Shown piece after piece: positions 12,541 to 22,904 of a DNA stretch of 64,000 bases (position 1 is its first letter; every line of letters begins with the position of its first letter). Source of the DNA: Luzula sylvatica (Eukaryota; Streptophyta; Magnoliopsida; Poales; Juncaceae). Location: assembly GCA_946800325.1 (NCBI GenBank), contig OX326961.1, positions 43,971,415 through 44,035,414 on the forward strand, in the 5' to 3' direction. The notes under the pieces were generated by a model. The model saw nothing but the letters and a program-made list of their open reading frames with translations. It was not told where the DNA came from and ran no database searches. The position numbers and the translations under genes are program-made.

Positions 12541-13040
12541 CTAGACGGGTTGTGCGTAGAGCTGGCCAAATGTAATCCGACCCGAAAAACGGCCCGACCC
12601 GTTCGAATCCGAACCCGGCTTTAATCTATGCAAAATTAAATGATTCGAATTCGAAATGAAACCGAAACCGGATGATCCGGACTCGAAATCGATCCGAAAC
12701 TGAACGACCGAATTCGAATCGATCCGAAATCCGAACTAATCAAAATATTCGAAACTCATGATACGAATGATCCGAAACTCACGACACGAATGATCCGAAA
12801 ATTAATATATTATTGTTAAAATATTTCGAAATCAATAAAATAAATCTCAATTAATTCGAAACTAAATTTTCGGAACTAAATTTTCGGAAAATTAAATAAT
12901 ACGAAATCAAATTTTGTAAAATTCGAATGAGCTGGAAATCAAATAGCCAAGAACCGAATGATTCGAAAATCGAAACGACCCAAAGCAAATGATTCGAAAA
13001 CCGAAACGATCTAAAATCGAATGACACGAATTGATATGGC
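12541..13040. repeat. CGAA-rich degenerate repeat, probably a decayed hAT-type element
   Basis: Dense, irregular repetition of GAA(A/T)CCGAA, GATCCGAAA and CGAATGA motifs starts at GAGCTGGCCAAATG. Subterminal motif arrays of this kind are common in plant hAT MITEs, but no matching ends or duplication were found. No coding potential was seen. Confidence 0.4.
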
Positions 13041-13168
13041 GCCCAGTAATTATTTAATGATTAATGCATCAATGATTCGGAAACTCTGTTTTAAAAAATT
13101 AATTGAATTGATTAATCCACAAATCAATACTTATTTTAGTTAATTCAATTAAAAAAATTAATTAATAT

Positions 13169-14026
13169 CAATGTTTTAAATTGCGATATTGCGGTCCATT
13201 GCGGTCGGGTGTTTTTTGCAGCGGATTGCGTTTGCGGGCGCAATTGCGGCGCAATGAACTTATTGCGGATAGTCGTTGCGATATTAAATTATGTAAAAAT
13301 AATAGTTTGTTGAAATATATTTTTCACAATATTTTCTTCTAAAAAGGATAAAAAAGTTGATTGTCCAGGAACATTTTCAGTATAAATAAAAGTTGATCAT
13401 AAAATTTTCATTAAAATGGCAATACGGGATCTTTGGATTTGTATTTTGTTGAAGAATTTTTTGTCGACATCCAAAAATATCAAAACACTATAACTCAAAT
13501 TTTAAATCGAAACATCAATGAAATACAATGAAAATTATGAAAGCCATATATTTATAGATGAAAATGACATATTTTAGAAGTTATGTATGTTATGAGTATA
13601 TTTTATCAAATATTTTGATAATAAAACATGGAAACTAAGTATTAAATAATCTCAAAAATTATGTTATAATGTTTATATTAAATAATTCTCGACGAAATTA
13701 ATTTAACGTGTGTTTCGTGTTTAATTCAGGGTAAAAGACAAAATTTCACAAATTCAAGCCCATCATTGCGTTCCTCTCGTCGAGACGAGCGATTTCAATA
13801 TAAATTTCGTGTAATTTGATGGAAGAATTTGAAAATTACAACGATTTGAATATTATCCCGCAATTTGTACCCGCAATTACCGCAATTTTCCCGTAATTTT
13901 CCCGCAATTGCGCCGCAATGGCCGCAATTTTTCGAAAACGCAATATACCGCTATATGTTATTGCGAAATTGCGATTCTAAATTTCGGGCCGCAATTTCCG
14001 CAATTGCGCCGCAATTTAAAACACTG
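13169..14026. mobile_element. non-autonomous hAT transposon with exact 8-bp target duplication
   Basis: The ends are CAATGTTTTAAATTGCG and, reverse-complemented, CAGTGTTTTAAATTGCGG. Identical 8-bp copies of ATTAATAT flank it (13161-13168 and 14027-14034). Both subterminal regions are arrays of GCAATTGCGG/CCGCAATTGC motifs. The 858-bp body is AT-rich with no transposase, so it depends on another copy for movement. Confidence 0.93.
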
Positions 14027-14034
14027 ATTAATAT

Positions 14035-14423
14035 TATTAAATATTCTTTTATATTCTCGACGCATCAATTAGGCTTTAATAATGAGTTACGAGGCTTTAA
14101 TAATGAGTTATTTAATGAGTTACGAGGGCTCCATATATTTTCCCTAATTTATATTCCTTGTTAAATTTCAGTCTCGCCTTAGATTCAATTCAATTTATTC
14201 TACTTCCTTCCCAACATCTCCCAAATAATCCATCTAACCATCAATTTGGGAAAAAACATGATGACCATACAATTTGGTTTGTTCGCATTCAAATGAAAAA
14301 CAACACTGTAGCCAAAGATAATATCATCGAGTGATCACAATTGACAACACTAAAATAGAAATACTAAAAACATCAGCCAAATTACATGAGAAAGAAAGTA
14401 TGGACGGACACATTCTCAAAAGA
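14035..14423. other. intergenic, nothing recognised
   Basis: AT-rich spacer between the hAT at 13169-14026 and the MITE downstream of the LEA gene. A short local duplication of a GGCTTTAATAATGAGTTACG-type segment is visible at about 14070-14125. No gene. Confidence 0.5.
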
Positions 14424-14673
14424 ATAGTGATGTACATCCCCCCAAACCTACACCAACATCCTTGATGACATGGATACCGCTTAACACCTCAAGAATTAAC
14501 ACACAAATTTATGATTTAACACCTTATTTGGGTGTTTAATCATAACATAAGATAATAAAAGCACAAATTAAGATGTTAAATCATGTATTTGTGTATTAAT
14601 TCTTGAGGTGTTGAGCGCTATCCACGTCATCAAGGCACGAGGGGGAGGGGAGTTGTGTATGTACAACATTTTC
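14424..14673. mobile_element. MULE-type MITE, 3' of the LEA gene
   Basis: A fold-back element. The left arm (TTGATGACATGGATACCGC, CACCTCAAGAATTAA) pairs with the right arm (CTTGAGGTGTTGAGCG, CACGTCATCAAG), and the body can fold into a long imperfect hairpin. A 9-10-bp direct repeat, CTCAAAAGAA, flanks it (14415-14424 and 14674-14683), the duplication length of Mutator-like elements; the exact end depends on 9 or 10 bp. It lies about 140 bp past the LEA stop codon and could be transcribed in its 3' end. Confidence 0.75.
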
Positions 14674-14812
14674 CTCAAAAGAAAGCACAAAACACATCCA
14701 TATCAACTCCCAACATCAGACAGCAAAACAAAACAGAAGATAAGGAAGAAAAATCAAAATAAAATTACAACGCGACACAAAACACAAACACAAAATAAAA
14801 AGACCAAACCAT

Positions 14813-16180
14813 CTACATCTTCCCTTGCTTGGACGAGTCGGTGACGTCCGCATCCTCGCGCGCACCGCCATCCTTGTTGGGAATCGTCAACTTGTCTTTC
14901 ACAGCCCCCGCCATGCCTCCTATCGCTCCCATTATGCCACCACCACCACCACCACTTCCCCTATCAACAACAATTTTAAAAAATCAGCAACAACTTGAGA
15001 AATTATTATCAATGCGTACGACAATTAGAATTAATTTATTTTTAGTACCTCTCAGTCTCTCCTTTATGTCCAGCGGTAGTGTCTTCAGCCTTCCGCCTCG
15101 CAGCGTCAATCTCCCTTCTCGCCTCCTCTTCAGCCCGTTCTACCCTCTCCTATGAAAATAAATAAATAAAACCCACAAAATAATTAGGACACCAGCCTTG
15201 ATATACAACTATTAGTCCAATAATCACAAAGAAGGGTGATTTTTTGAAAATTAATAATTATTTTGAAAATTTGTCTATTAAATTAGTTTCTTGTTCAAAT
15301 ATTACATTAATTAATATTTAATTTAGAGAATTAAAAAATTACCAAAATACCCTTATTTATTTGAATAAGAATTGGAAAAAAAAAATACCTTCTCAGCCTC
15401 TCTGCTTAGTTGAGAGGTCTCTTCCTTCTTTCCAGTGAGAAACTCCATTGCCTTCGTAGCTGCATCCGCGGCCGACGCTTTATACTCCTCCAATTTGTCC
15501 TTGGATGTTGGAGTTGCCCCCGTGGTTTTCTCCCCGGCCACTCCAGTCGTCTCGTTTGCTTTCGCCATTGCAGAGTCTTTAGTCTCCCTAGCCTTCTCCT
15601 TCGTAGCCTCGGTCGTTTCTCCCGTCTTTTGCTTAGTCGTGTCGACGGTCTCCCCCATCTTCTGAGCGGCGGAGTCCTTCGTCCCCTTCGTCTTCTCCAA
15701 TGCGGAATCCTTATACTCGCCCACTTTACCCTTGGTCTCCTCAACCTTTTGCCCGGCAAAATCCCGGTACTCCCCTAATTTATTCTTCGTGACATCCACG
15801 GTCTCCTGAGTTTTCTGACCCGCATAGTCCTTGTACTCGCCGACTGTATTCTTCGTCGCATCGGTGGCCTCTCCACTTTTCTGGGATGTATAATCCTTAT
15901 ACTCACCCGTTTTGTTCTTCGTCGCATCGGTGGTCTCCCCGAGCTTCTGTTTAGTGGCCTCGGAAGTTTCGGAAGCCTTCTCCACGGTTGTATCTTTTGC
16001 ACCGCCGAGAGTGTTCTTCACGGCGCCGATCACGCTTCCAAGGATGCCGGTCCGTTGCTCAGGCTCTCCACTCGGAGCTCGTTCGTAATCGCCCTCCTCG
16101 CGGGACTTGGCGAGCTCATCAGCAGCTGTCCTTGCCTCGACCTCGGCCCTCTCCTCCCTCTTATCTTGTCTCGTCGCCAT
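14813..16180 (-). CDS. group 3 LEA protein (LEA_4 repeat type)
   Basis: Three exons: 15389-16180, 15049-15149, 14813-14960 (346 aa, phases agree). The N-terminal region has TAADELAKSREEGDYER, typical of the seed group 3 LEA/ECP63-like branch. About 14 imperfect 11-mer-type repeats follow (for example TTDATKNKTGEYKDY, SQKSGEATDATKN), rich in Lys, Glu, Thr and Ala, with no Cys or Trp; amphipathic helices are predicted on drying. The C terminus has a polyglycine hinge (GSGGGGGG) then IMGAIGGMAGAVKDKL. Such proteins protect membranes and proteins during desiccation and accumulate in late seed development under ABA. The upstream region fits this (separate entry). The 11-mer repetition is also visible in the DNA. 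No damage seen. Confidence 0.93.
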
Positions 16181-16281
16181 GATTGATTACGGATTGCTTG
16201 ATTTGATTATTTTTGTGATCTTGTTATATAGCTTTTTGCTTGTTTGAAAGTAGTGTAGTGATTGAAGCTGCTTGTGGTTTC

Positions 16282-16500
16282 GATACTTTTATAGCAGTGG
16301 GGAGGGGATACAGGCTCGGCCGACCGTAAGAGAGGAAGTGTGTACGTGGCTTTGCTAGAGAACCTTCATAAAGGTACGTGTCCTTGAGATGGAGGACGAC
16401 CACATAAATATTGTTTTGTTAAGCGAGAATCTACGAAGACGTGTAGTGTTTGTATCCGAGGAGTGACACGTACAAGAGAAATGTACATTTGCATGCAAGT
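16282..16500 (-). promoter_or_regulatory. LEA promoter: TATA box, ABRE, DRE and RY motifs
   Basis: Upstream of the LEA start on the minus strand lie a TATA box (TATAAAAG, 16286-16293), a DRE/CRT core (GCCGAC, 16319-16324), ABRE/G-box-type ACGT motifs at 16343-16350 (TACGTGGC), 16374-16382 (GTACGTGTC), 16439-16444 (ACGTGT) and 16465-16473 (GACACGTAC), and an RY element CATGCA (16492-16497). Several ABREs plus RY is the known architecture for ABI3/ABI5-driven seed expression; the DRE adds cold/drought input. Motif presence is seen; activity is inferred. Confidence 0.75.
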
Positions 16501-18278
16501 CGGCACAGGAAAGTTCAAGAAGTCAAAAATAAACTATTAACTGGATATATTCGTGCAAAAACAACCTCACATCAATCCAAATTGCAAAAGGCCCGATCAT
16601 GATTGTGGGCTTAGTACAGTTACATAGTATAATCACTGGCCCGTTGAGATTTTGTTTTACATGCGAGACAGCTAGGGGTCGGCCGTAGCCCGTAGGGGTG
16701 TTAATGGACGGGTAAAATTCGAATTCACGGATACCCAACCTGAATGGGGACGGTGATATCCGAAAAAATATCTGTGAGTCGGATACTCTTCGAACAAAAA
16801 TATTCATTTCAAGTTCGGGTCAAGTAGGGAATACTATCCGTCCCGTGAATAATCCAAACCCTTATATGAAAATATCCCAAAATATAACAATAATTTGAAT
16901 CGTTTTGAATGTTTTATATCTTAATTATTTATAATATCTAAAATATTTTATGTATTTAAACTTGTCGTGTGTTCGTATCTTTTAAATTTGCTGGTGTGTT
17001 ATGTGTTTTAAAATGTTTGTTTTTTGTTTATACAAGAGGATAAAGAATTGATGGTAACTGATGTACCCAATTTCTTACAAACATGGAACCATCTCTTGTA
17101 TTGTAGATTCTATCCAAGAATATATTTATAATATTATACAAGCATATTTATGATTTATGATTATGTATAATTCTAAGGAAATTGCTTTAATTTTTTGCGT
17201 CCACGTCATCAGTTTGTTTTGGACTGTTCGATCATCATTCATCCCGATCGGACGATCCTGATTTAAATAAACACGACTTGCATGGACCAACGTATGCTAA
17301 CATGACATAGTCCATGTGAACCGATTATATCCATGATTCTAGTGCTAAATCTAATCCTTTTCATTGCTTTCTCTTTGTTCTTTGTTTTTTTGGTTTTTTG
17401 GCATGTATTCTCTGTGTTTTTGTAAATTTGCAATTTATTTTCAAGAGCAGAGAACCACCTAGGCAGGAGGCCTTATAATTTTGGTTGTCTTAGACTATAA
17501 ATACTGGATATTATCCTAAAATGTTGCCCTCCGCACAAAAAAAAAAATACATAAAAAAAAATGCCATCGATGTTGCTACAAAATAAGATAAATATTATCA
17601 ATATTTTTTATATCCTTATTTTTTTTTTGCAAAGAAGCCTAAATTGTTTGTTCACTTAATACTTACACGAATAAAAGATAAAAATCAATTTTAAAATGTA
17701 TAACAACTATATATAGTATTTTAGACTGGACCTATCGTAGTTTTTTTATTTCCCAACTCAAAGATATGTATATTATCCTTTTTATTTTTATGTCATAGAA
17801 AAATTATAAAAACTCCGATTCAAAAATGACTTGAAATTTAAATTATACTAAATTTAATATTTATTACATATAAGATCACCATCTATAACAACTCAATATA
17901 AAATAAATTACTTTCGACATTTAAAAAAAATCAAATGAGTTATGAGCCATTGAATAAAATATTCCTGTAACTTTATAGTTTGGCAGTCAGGCTTTCATCC
18001 CAATTTTTATTTAGAAACATGATTTACATGGAGATAAATTGTAACGTTAGGTAATATTACTACTATAATTAAATTAAATTAAATGAAGTATTTAAAAGGA
18101 TAAGTTGGGGAAATATTGTTATTATTTTTAGAAATAAAATATTATTTGTGATGTTTTAGACTTTTAGTATTCTTTTAGGAAGGGAATCATTTATTATTTA
18201 TTTATATAATGAAATATGGTGATATTTGTTCAATTAAAATTGTAACATGTATTTCTACAATTGTTTACAAATTTACGT
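16501..18278. other. intergenic, transposon debris
   Basis: No gene seen. At 16693 a sequence TAGGGGTGTTAATGG followed by GGATA/ATCCGA motifs matches the terminus of the hAT element at 29176, but no partner end was found. The remainder is AT-rich with poly-A/T runs. Confidence 0.5.
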
Positions 18279-18286
18279 CCATTATA

Positions 18287-19277
18287 CAGGGCCGGCCCGG
18301 GGTTTTGGAATACCCGAAGCCAAAATGAAAATTGGACCCGCAAATTCATCGTAACTCGTACCGGCGCCGATAAATTCAAAATCTGAATTGTATTTTAAAT
18401 TTGTCCTGGTATCAGTGCAACTCTGATTGTTAGAAATTCCGCAATCGAGCCTAATAAAACCTACAAAAAAAGAAAAAATAATGAGTTCTTACTTCTTGGA
18501 AAATCCATTGCTTATGACAAAGAAGAAAAAAAGAAATGAAAGCATGCCTTGAGTAGAAGGTTGGGCAAGAACAACAGCAACACCAATTGATACAAATACA
18601 ATCAAAACAAAGAAATTAATGTCCTTGCTTTGAAATCCCATTAAATTCTCCCTTGAACGAAGAGACAGAGAGATGCAAGCCAAGAAACAACTTAAAAATA
18701 GGTGGAATTTCACGTGTACCCTTCAAAACCTCAAATATCACATATACCCCTCAAAAATTGTGAAATATCATGAATATCCAACAAAAATATGAGACGGGTC
18801 TGTAGCAGCCTTCCTGTTCGGAACAGTCGCAGAGAAATCCGGAAATCTGTCAACCAAAATCCAGAAATCCAGCAATCCAGTAATCACACTATCACAGAAC
18901 TCGAAGAAATCCAGAATCCGCACAAAACCAGTCGCAATTTCCAGAATCAACAAGGTTAACACCAGTCGCAGAGAAATCTGTGAACGCAGAGAAAATCGCA
19001 CAAAACCAGTCACACAGGCACACAACCAGTCGCACTCGCAGAGAAATCCGAAAATCGCAGAGAAATCTGTCAATCCCGAAATCAGACACCAATCGGCGAA
19101 ACCAGTCGCACTCGCACTCGCCAAACAAGTCGCACTCGCATAGTCGCACTGAAAGAGAGAAATCGATGAGTCACTGAGTCGGTTCGTCGGTCGCGGTCCG
19201 CCGGTCGCCACACCAATCGCCAAGAAACCCTAACCCTAATCGCCAATCGCCAAAGAAAGCAGAAGAGAGGTCGCGGG

Positions 19278-19315
<38 letters not shown>

Positions 19316-19490
19316 GAGGGTCGCTACGGGTCGGGTCGCGGGATTTTGGGTTAGCGGGTTTGGATTTGCAAGTAGCAGTTTTGGCCTATTTTTCCAATGT
19401 ACATATATATACAATAAAAAAAAAATTGGACCCCCCAAAATTTTGGACCCGAGCCCTTGCTTCTCGGGCCTTACACATGAGCCGGGCCTG
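18287..19490. mobile_element. non-autonomous hAT transposon with exact 8-bp target duplication
   Basis: The ends are CAGGGCCGGCCCGGGG and, reverse-complemented, CAGGCCCGGCTCATG, the GC-rich hAT terminus type common in plants. Identical CCATTATA copies flank it (18279-18286 and 19491-19498). The inside holds many irregular copies of a CAGTCGCA.AGAAATC motif (about 18820-19130) and a (GA)n run. The open frames across the motif array have no domain and are not called. No transposase remains. Confidence 0.92.
19280..19310. repeat. (GA)n microsatellite
   Basis: About 15 uninterrupted GA dinucleotides inside the hAT at 18287-19490, a possible length-variable marker. Confidence 0.9.
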
Positions 19491-19544
19491 CCATTATATT
19501 ATCTATTCAATAGTCTAATGCCACATCATCTTTAGTATAAATAG

Positions 19545-19594
19545 TTGCCCTAGCTCCTGGGCTTGCGGGGCTTACCCCGGGACCGGTCCTGCGC
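19545..19594. mobile_element. orphan hAT terminus
   Basis: Ends CCCCGGGACCGGTCCTG, the reverse complement of a CAGGACCGGTCCCGGGG hAT-type end, preceded by GGGCTTGCGGGGC. No matching left end or duplication was found, so it is only a terminal fragment. Confidence 0.35.
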
Positions 19595-19700
19595 CTATGG
19601 TATACCCAATTTATACAAGAGTATATTTGTAACATTTACAAACAAAATTGTAAAAAAAAAAAAAAAAAAAATTTGTATGTTTGTTTTGTAGTATTATTTT

Positions 19701-20178
19701 GAAAAAAAGCTCACTTTTGCCTCCCGAAGTGTTCGAAAAAGTGCAACTGACCCCCCAAACTCTAATTTTGTTCATTTTGCCCCCTGAACTCTCATTTTTG
19801 CTCACTTTTGCCCCCTCCATCAGTTAAGTGCACAGTCAGCAGTTAAGTGATGACGTGGCAGTGATGACGTGGCTATTTTTGATGATTTTGTTGATGACGT
19901 GGCAAAATTTATATTATAAAATTACATATCCATTAACCCATTAAAGAAAATCCATTAACCCATTAATCCAATAACCAAATAACCCATTAATCCATTAACC
20001 CCCTCTCTCTCACCAGGACCCTCTTCAAGTTCACGCCATTAAACCGAAACCGAGCTTCTCACTCGCCCCCTCTCTCACTCGCCCCCTGAACCGTCGCCAA
20101 ACTCTCTCCTCTCCGTCGCCATTAAACCGTCGCCAAGCTCTCTCCTCTCCGTCGCCGGTTAGCTCCTCTTTTTTTTTA

Positions 20179-20218
<40 letters not shown>

Positions 20219-20287
20219 GAAAATTTCTGAAATTACTTGTTTTTTCTCGGTCTCTTTCTTAATTTTAGTTGGATCATCTCTCTTTCT
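19701..20287. repeat. MULE left terminal inverted repeat
   Basis: The inverted partner is 22305-22895. It contains GATGACGTGGC repeats, TCCATTAACCCATTAA repeats, a CT-rich tract and the leader of the transposase gene. Promoter activity from MULE TIRs is well known in maize and fits the gene orientation here. Confidence 0.9.
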
Positions 20288-20410
20288 CTCGATTTAGTTT
20301 TTTTTTTCGCCAATTTTCTGAAATTATGGTTAATTTGAGCTATTTTAACAAAATTAGGGTTTCTTTTGTCCAATTTCAGGGCTTTTTTCGGGAATTTTCA
20401 GCGATTGATG

Positions 20411-21465
20411 ATGGAGGGTTCATCGTCGATAGGTATGTTATATTGATTTTGTCGTTTAAAATTTTTTTTTTTTTTTTTGTAATCGAACCCCCCTGTCCAG
20501 CCCCTGTCCAGTGAATTTTTTTTTTTTTTTTTTTTCTAATTTCATTTTTTTTTGTAGGTACCGATTGTAATTTGAGGATTTTTTATAATGGTTCATTCGT
20601 GTTTGAAGATATAGATTGGGTGTATAATGATGGACAAATATATAATATACCGCTTACTTATAATGTTTCATCGGTTCGTTCTCTATCGTACACCTATCTT
20701 GAATGTCTTGTAGGGGACAAATTACGGGTTCGGGATATTGCAAAGTTGCATTATAAGGTACCGTTTAGCGGGGTTTTACAATTTCTACATAGCGATGAAT
20801 CGGTTCGCGATATGTTTTCTAATTTCGAGAATGTAGAAAGTATCGAGGTATACATCGAGCACTTAAATAATATTGAAAATTCGGATATCGATGAAACAAA
20901 TTCGGAATTCGTTGATGTGCGTGTAAGGTCGGATGAAAGTTTTGAAAGAGAAGAAAATAACGGGGAGAGTGATTTTTCTTATTCAAGCGATGATGAATTT
21001 AATGATGAACAACCGTTGAATGTTGAATATGGGGAAATCGAAGTAAATTTACCCGTATTTCAAATTGGAATGAGATTTTCCGGACCTTCGGAATTTAGGG
21101 CGGCGGTTAGAAAATACGCGATAGAGAATGTAAAAGAGATAAAACTTGTAAAAAACGAGAAACATAAAATAAGAGCTCAATGTAAAAAACCTAATTGTCC
21201 TTGGGTTATATACGCTTCGGTAGATACCAAAAATAACGGTTTTATGGTCAAAACTTTTAACCCCGAACACAATTGTGCTCCGTCTTTTACGTGTAAATCG
21301 GTTACTTCAACCGTTATCGCTAACAAATACGAAGAAAGAATTAGATCACATCCCGGATGGAAATCGATAGAAATGCAAACCGTAATTAGACAAGAAATGG
21401 GGGTAAATGTGACGGTGAGCCAATGTAGGAGGGGCAAATTGAAGGCAATGAAAAAATATTTATGA
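20411..21465 (+). pseudogene. MULE transposase, N-terminal part only
   Basis: Exon 1 is 20411-20432 (MEGSSSI..) and exon 2 starts at 20558 after a T-rich intron; together 309 codons. The N-terminal part (CNLRIFYNGSFVFEDIDWVY) resembles the first region of plant mudrA proteins. An acidic linker follows, then the MuDR DNA-binding domain (about residues 175-285): FQIGMRFSGPSEFRAAVRKY and a WRKY-GCM1-type zinc motif with CKKPNCPW and NPEHNC. A TGA stops it at 21463-21465, but the frame reads on with family-like sequence (YAKIWDYAQALVQSD) to a second stop at 21574. The DDE catalytic domain and SWIM finger are deleted. It could at most give a DNA-binding fragment, possibly a repressor (inference). 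Confidence 0.85.
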
Positions 21466-21577
21466 AGTTACACGGAGGAATATGCGAAAATTTGGGATTA
21501 TGCACAAGCATTGGTCCAATCGGATAAAGATAATACCATACGGGTCAATGTTGTGCGAAACAACGAGTCACGATAAT

Positions 21578-21705
21578 CATTACTAAAGCATTACACATTA
21601 CAAATTTGCGATAAAAAAAAGTCATTACTAAAGCATTACACATTACAAATTTGCGATACAAATTTGCGATAAAAAAAAGTCATTACTAAAGCATTACAAA
21701 TTTCA
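21578..21705. repeat. tandem repeat between the two MULE genes
   Basis: Three partial copies of a ~54-bp unit (CATTACTAAAGCATTACA .. ACAAATTTGCGATAAAAAA) lie between the two convergent stop codons, so in the 3' regions of both transcripts. AT-rich; possibly a remnant of the deletion that removed the transposase core. Confidence 0.7.
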
Positions 21706-22006
21706 TAAACAAAACCATGAAAATCAATATAATAGCAAGCATTAAATATCTTGAATGAGCTTCTTCGCCTTTTTCGCCTTTGTCGCCTTCTTCGCCTTTT
21801 TCGCTTTTTTCGCCTTTTTGTTGAACTTTCGAATCGACGTTTCTATTCGTATACTTGAACCAAGCATTTTCGGCTTCGTTCATAGAAGAAAATTTCTTAA
21901 ATGAGCACCGTGGAAAACCACAAACTTGATCGTTGCACAATGCCCAACTTTCGTAAATTCCGGGTCTTTTTCCAACGAAGACAACATAGAAACCTTCTTT
22001 CCCCAT
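21686..22006 (-). CDS. small protein: RNase H1 N-terminal/viroplasmin-like domain plus C-terminal TM anchor
   Basis: 106 aa, one coding exon. Residues about 5-50 (GFYVVFVGKRPGIYESWALC, QVCGFPRCSFKKFSSMNEAE) match the hybrid-binding fold at the N terminus of eukaryotic RNase H1 and caulimovirus viroplasmin (PF01693 pattern Y.V..G..PGIY..W..C..QV.G...KKF). In RNase H1 this fold binds RNA:DNA hybrid and dsRNA. No RNase H catalytic domain is present. A charged KGE/KSE repeat linker and a 20-residue hydrophobic C terminus (YLMLAIILIFMVLFMKFVML) follow, so a tail-anchored membrane protein is predicted. It is the second gene of the MULE, transcribed from the right TIR, in the position of mudrB. The frame is intact although its partner transposase is truncated. 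Its role is unknown; it may be captured host sequence or an accessory transposition factor. Confidence 0.7.
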   Translation of the reverse strand: MGKEGFYVVFVGKRPGIYESWALCNDQVCGFPRCSFKKFSSMNEAENAWFKYTNRNVDSKVQQKGEKSEKGEEGDKGEKGEEAHSRYLMLAIILIFMVLFMKFVML

Positions 22007-22019
22007 TACTTAGTTTGCT

Positions 22020-22260
22020 GAAATTGGACAAAAACACCCTAATTTGCTGTTTTTTTGCTGAAATTGATCCTAATTTGCTGTTTTTTTTGCTGAAATTTAC
22101 CCTAATTTGCTGTTTTTTTCCTGAAATTTACCCTAATTTGCTGTTTTTTTTTCCTGAAATTAACTCTAATTTGCTGAAAAAAAACCTAATTTGCTGAAAA
22201 TTACTCAAAACCCTAATTTCAGAAACCCTAATTTCAGAAAAACCCTAATTTCAGAAAATT
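22020..22260 (-). repeat. tandem CAGCAAATTAGGGT-type repeat in the leader of the small MULE gene
   Basis: About seven irregular copies, on the minus strand, of TTTCAGCAAATTAGGGT separated by A-runs, followed by plain TTTCTGAAATTAGGG copies. Many copies hold a potential 3' splice site (TTTCAG). The transposase leader at about 20350-20400 has one similar unit (AATTAGGGTTTCTTTTGTCC), so the two leaders are related and this one expanded. Confidence 0.7.
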
Positions 22261-22373
22261 GGGGACAAATCAACTAAATGGAGTGAATGATCCAACTAAA
22301 ATTAAGAAAGAGAGATGATCCAACTAAAATTAAGAAAGAGACCGAGAAAAAACAAGTAATTTCAGAAATTTTC

Positions 22374-22415
<42 letters not shown>

Positions 22416-22904
22416 GAAAGAAAAAAAAGAGGAGCTAACCGGCGACGGAGAGGAGAGAGCTTGGCGACGGTTTAATGGCGACGGAGAGGAGAGAGTTTGG
22501 CGACGGTTCAGGGGGCGAGTGAGAGAGGGGGCGAGTGAGAAGCTCGGTTTCGGTTTAATGGCGTGAACTTGAAGAGGGTCCTGGTGAGAGAGAGAGGGTT
22601 AATGGATTAATGGGTTATTTGGTTATTGGATTAATGGGTTAATGGATTTTCTTTAATGGGTTAATGGATATGTAATTTTATAATATAAATTTTGCCACGC
22701 CATCAACAAAATCATCAAAAATAGCCACGTCATCACTGCCACGTCACCACTTAACTGCTGACTGTGCACTTAACTGATGGAGGGGGCAAAAGTGAGCAAA
22801 AATGAGAGTTCATGGGGTAAAATGAACAAAATTAGAGTTTGGGGGGTCAGTTGCACTTTTTCGAACACTTCGGGGGGCAAAAGTGAGCTTTTTTCTATTA
22901 TTTT

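Larger units (their letters stand above)
19701..22895. mobile_element. Mutator-like element (MULE) with ~590-bp TIRs and two convergent genes
   Basis: Starts GAAAAAAAGCTCACTTTTGC and ends in its inverse. Exact 9-bp TATTATTTT copies flank it (19692-19700 and 22896-22904), the MULE signature. The inverted repeats span 19701-20287 and 22305-22895 and are nearly identical by eye, so the element is probably young. Each TIR reaches into the leader of one gene: a truncated mudrA-like transposase (+, 20411-21465) and a small RNase H1-N-terminal-like gene (-, 21686-22006), tail to tail. This is the layout of maize MuDR (mudrA/mudrB). The catalytic part of the transposase is missing, so it must be non-autonomous. 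A diverged relative begins at 63645. Confidence 0.93.

Noticed and set aside
15410..16182. Long open frames opposite and out of frame with the LEA exon
   Set aside because: They mirror the repetitive LEA coding sequence and have no family pattern; the minus-strand LEA reading has correct exons, repeats and promoter.
18768..19223. 151-codon minus-strand open frame
   Set aside because: It reads through an irregular motif array inside a hAT element; the product is repetitive and shows no domain.
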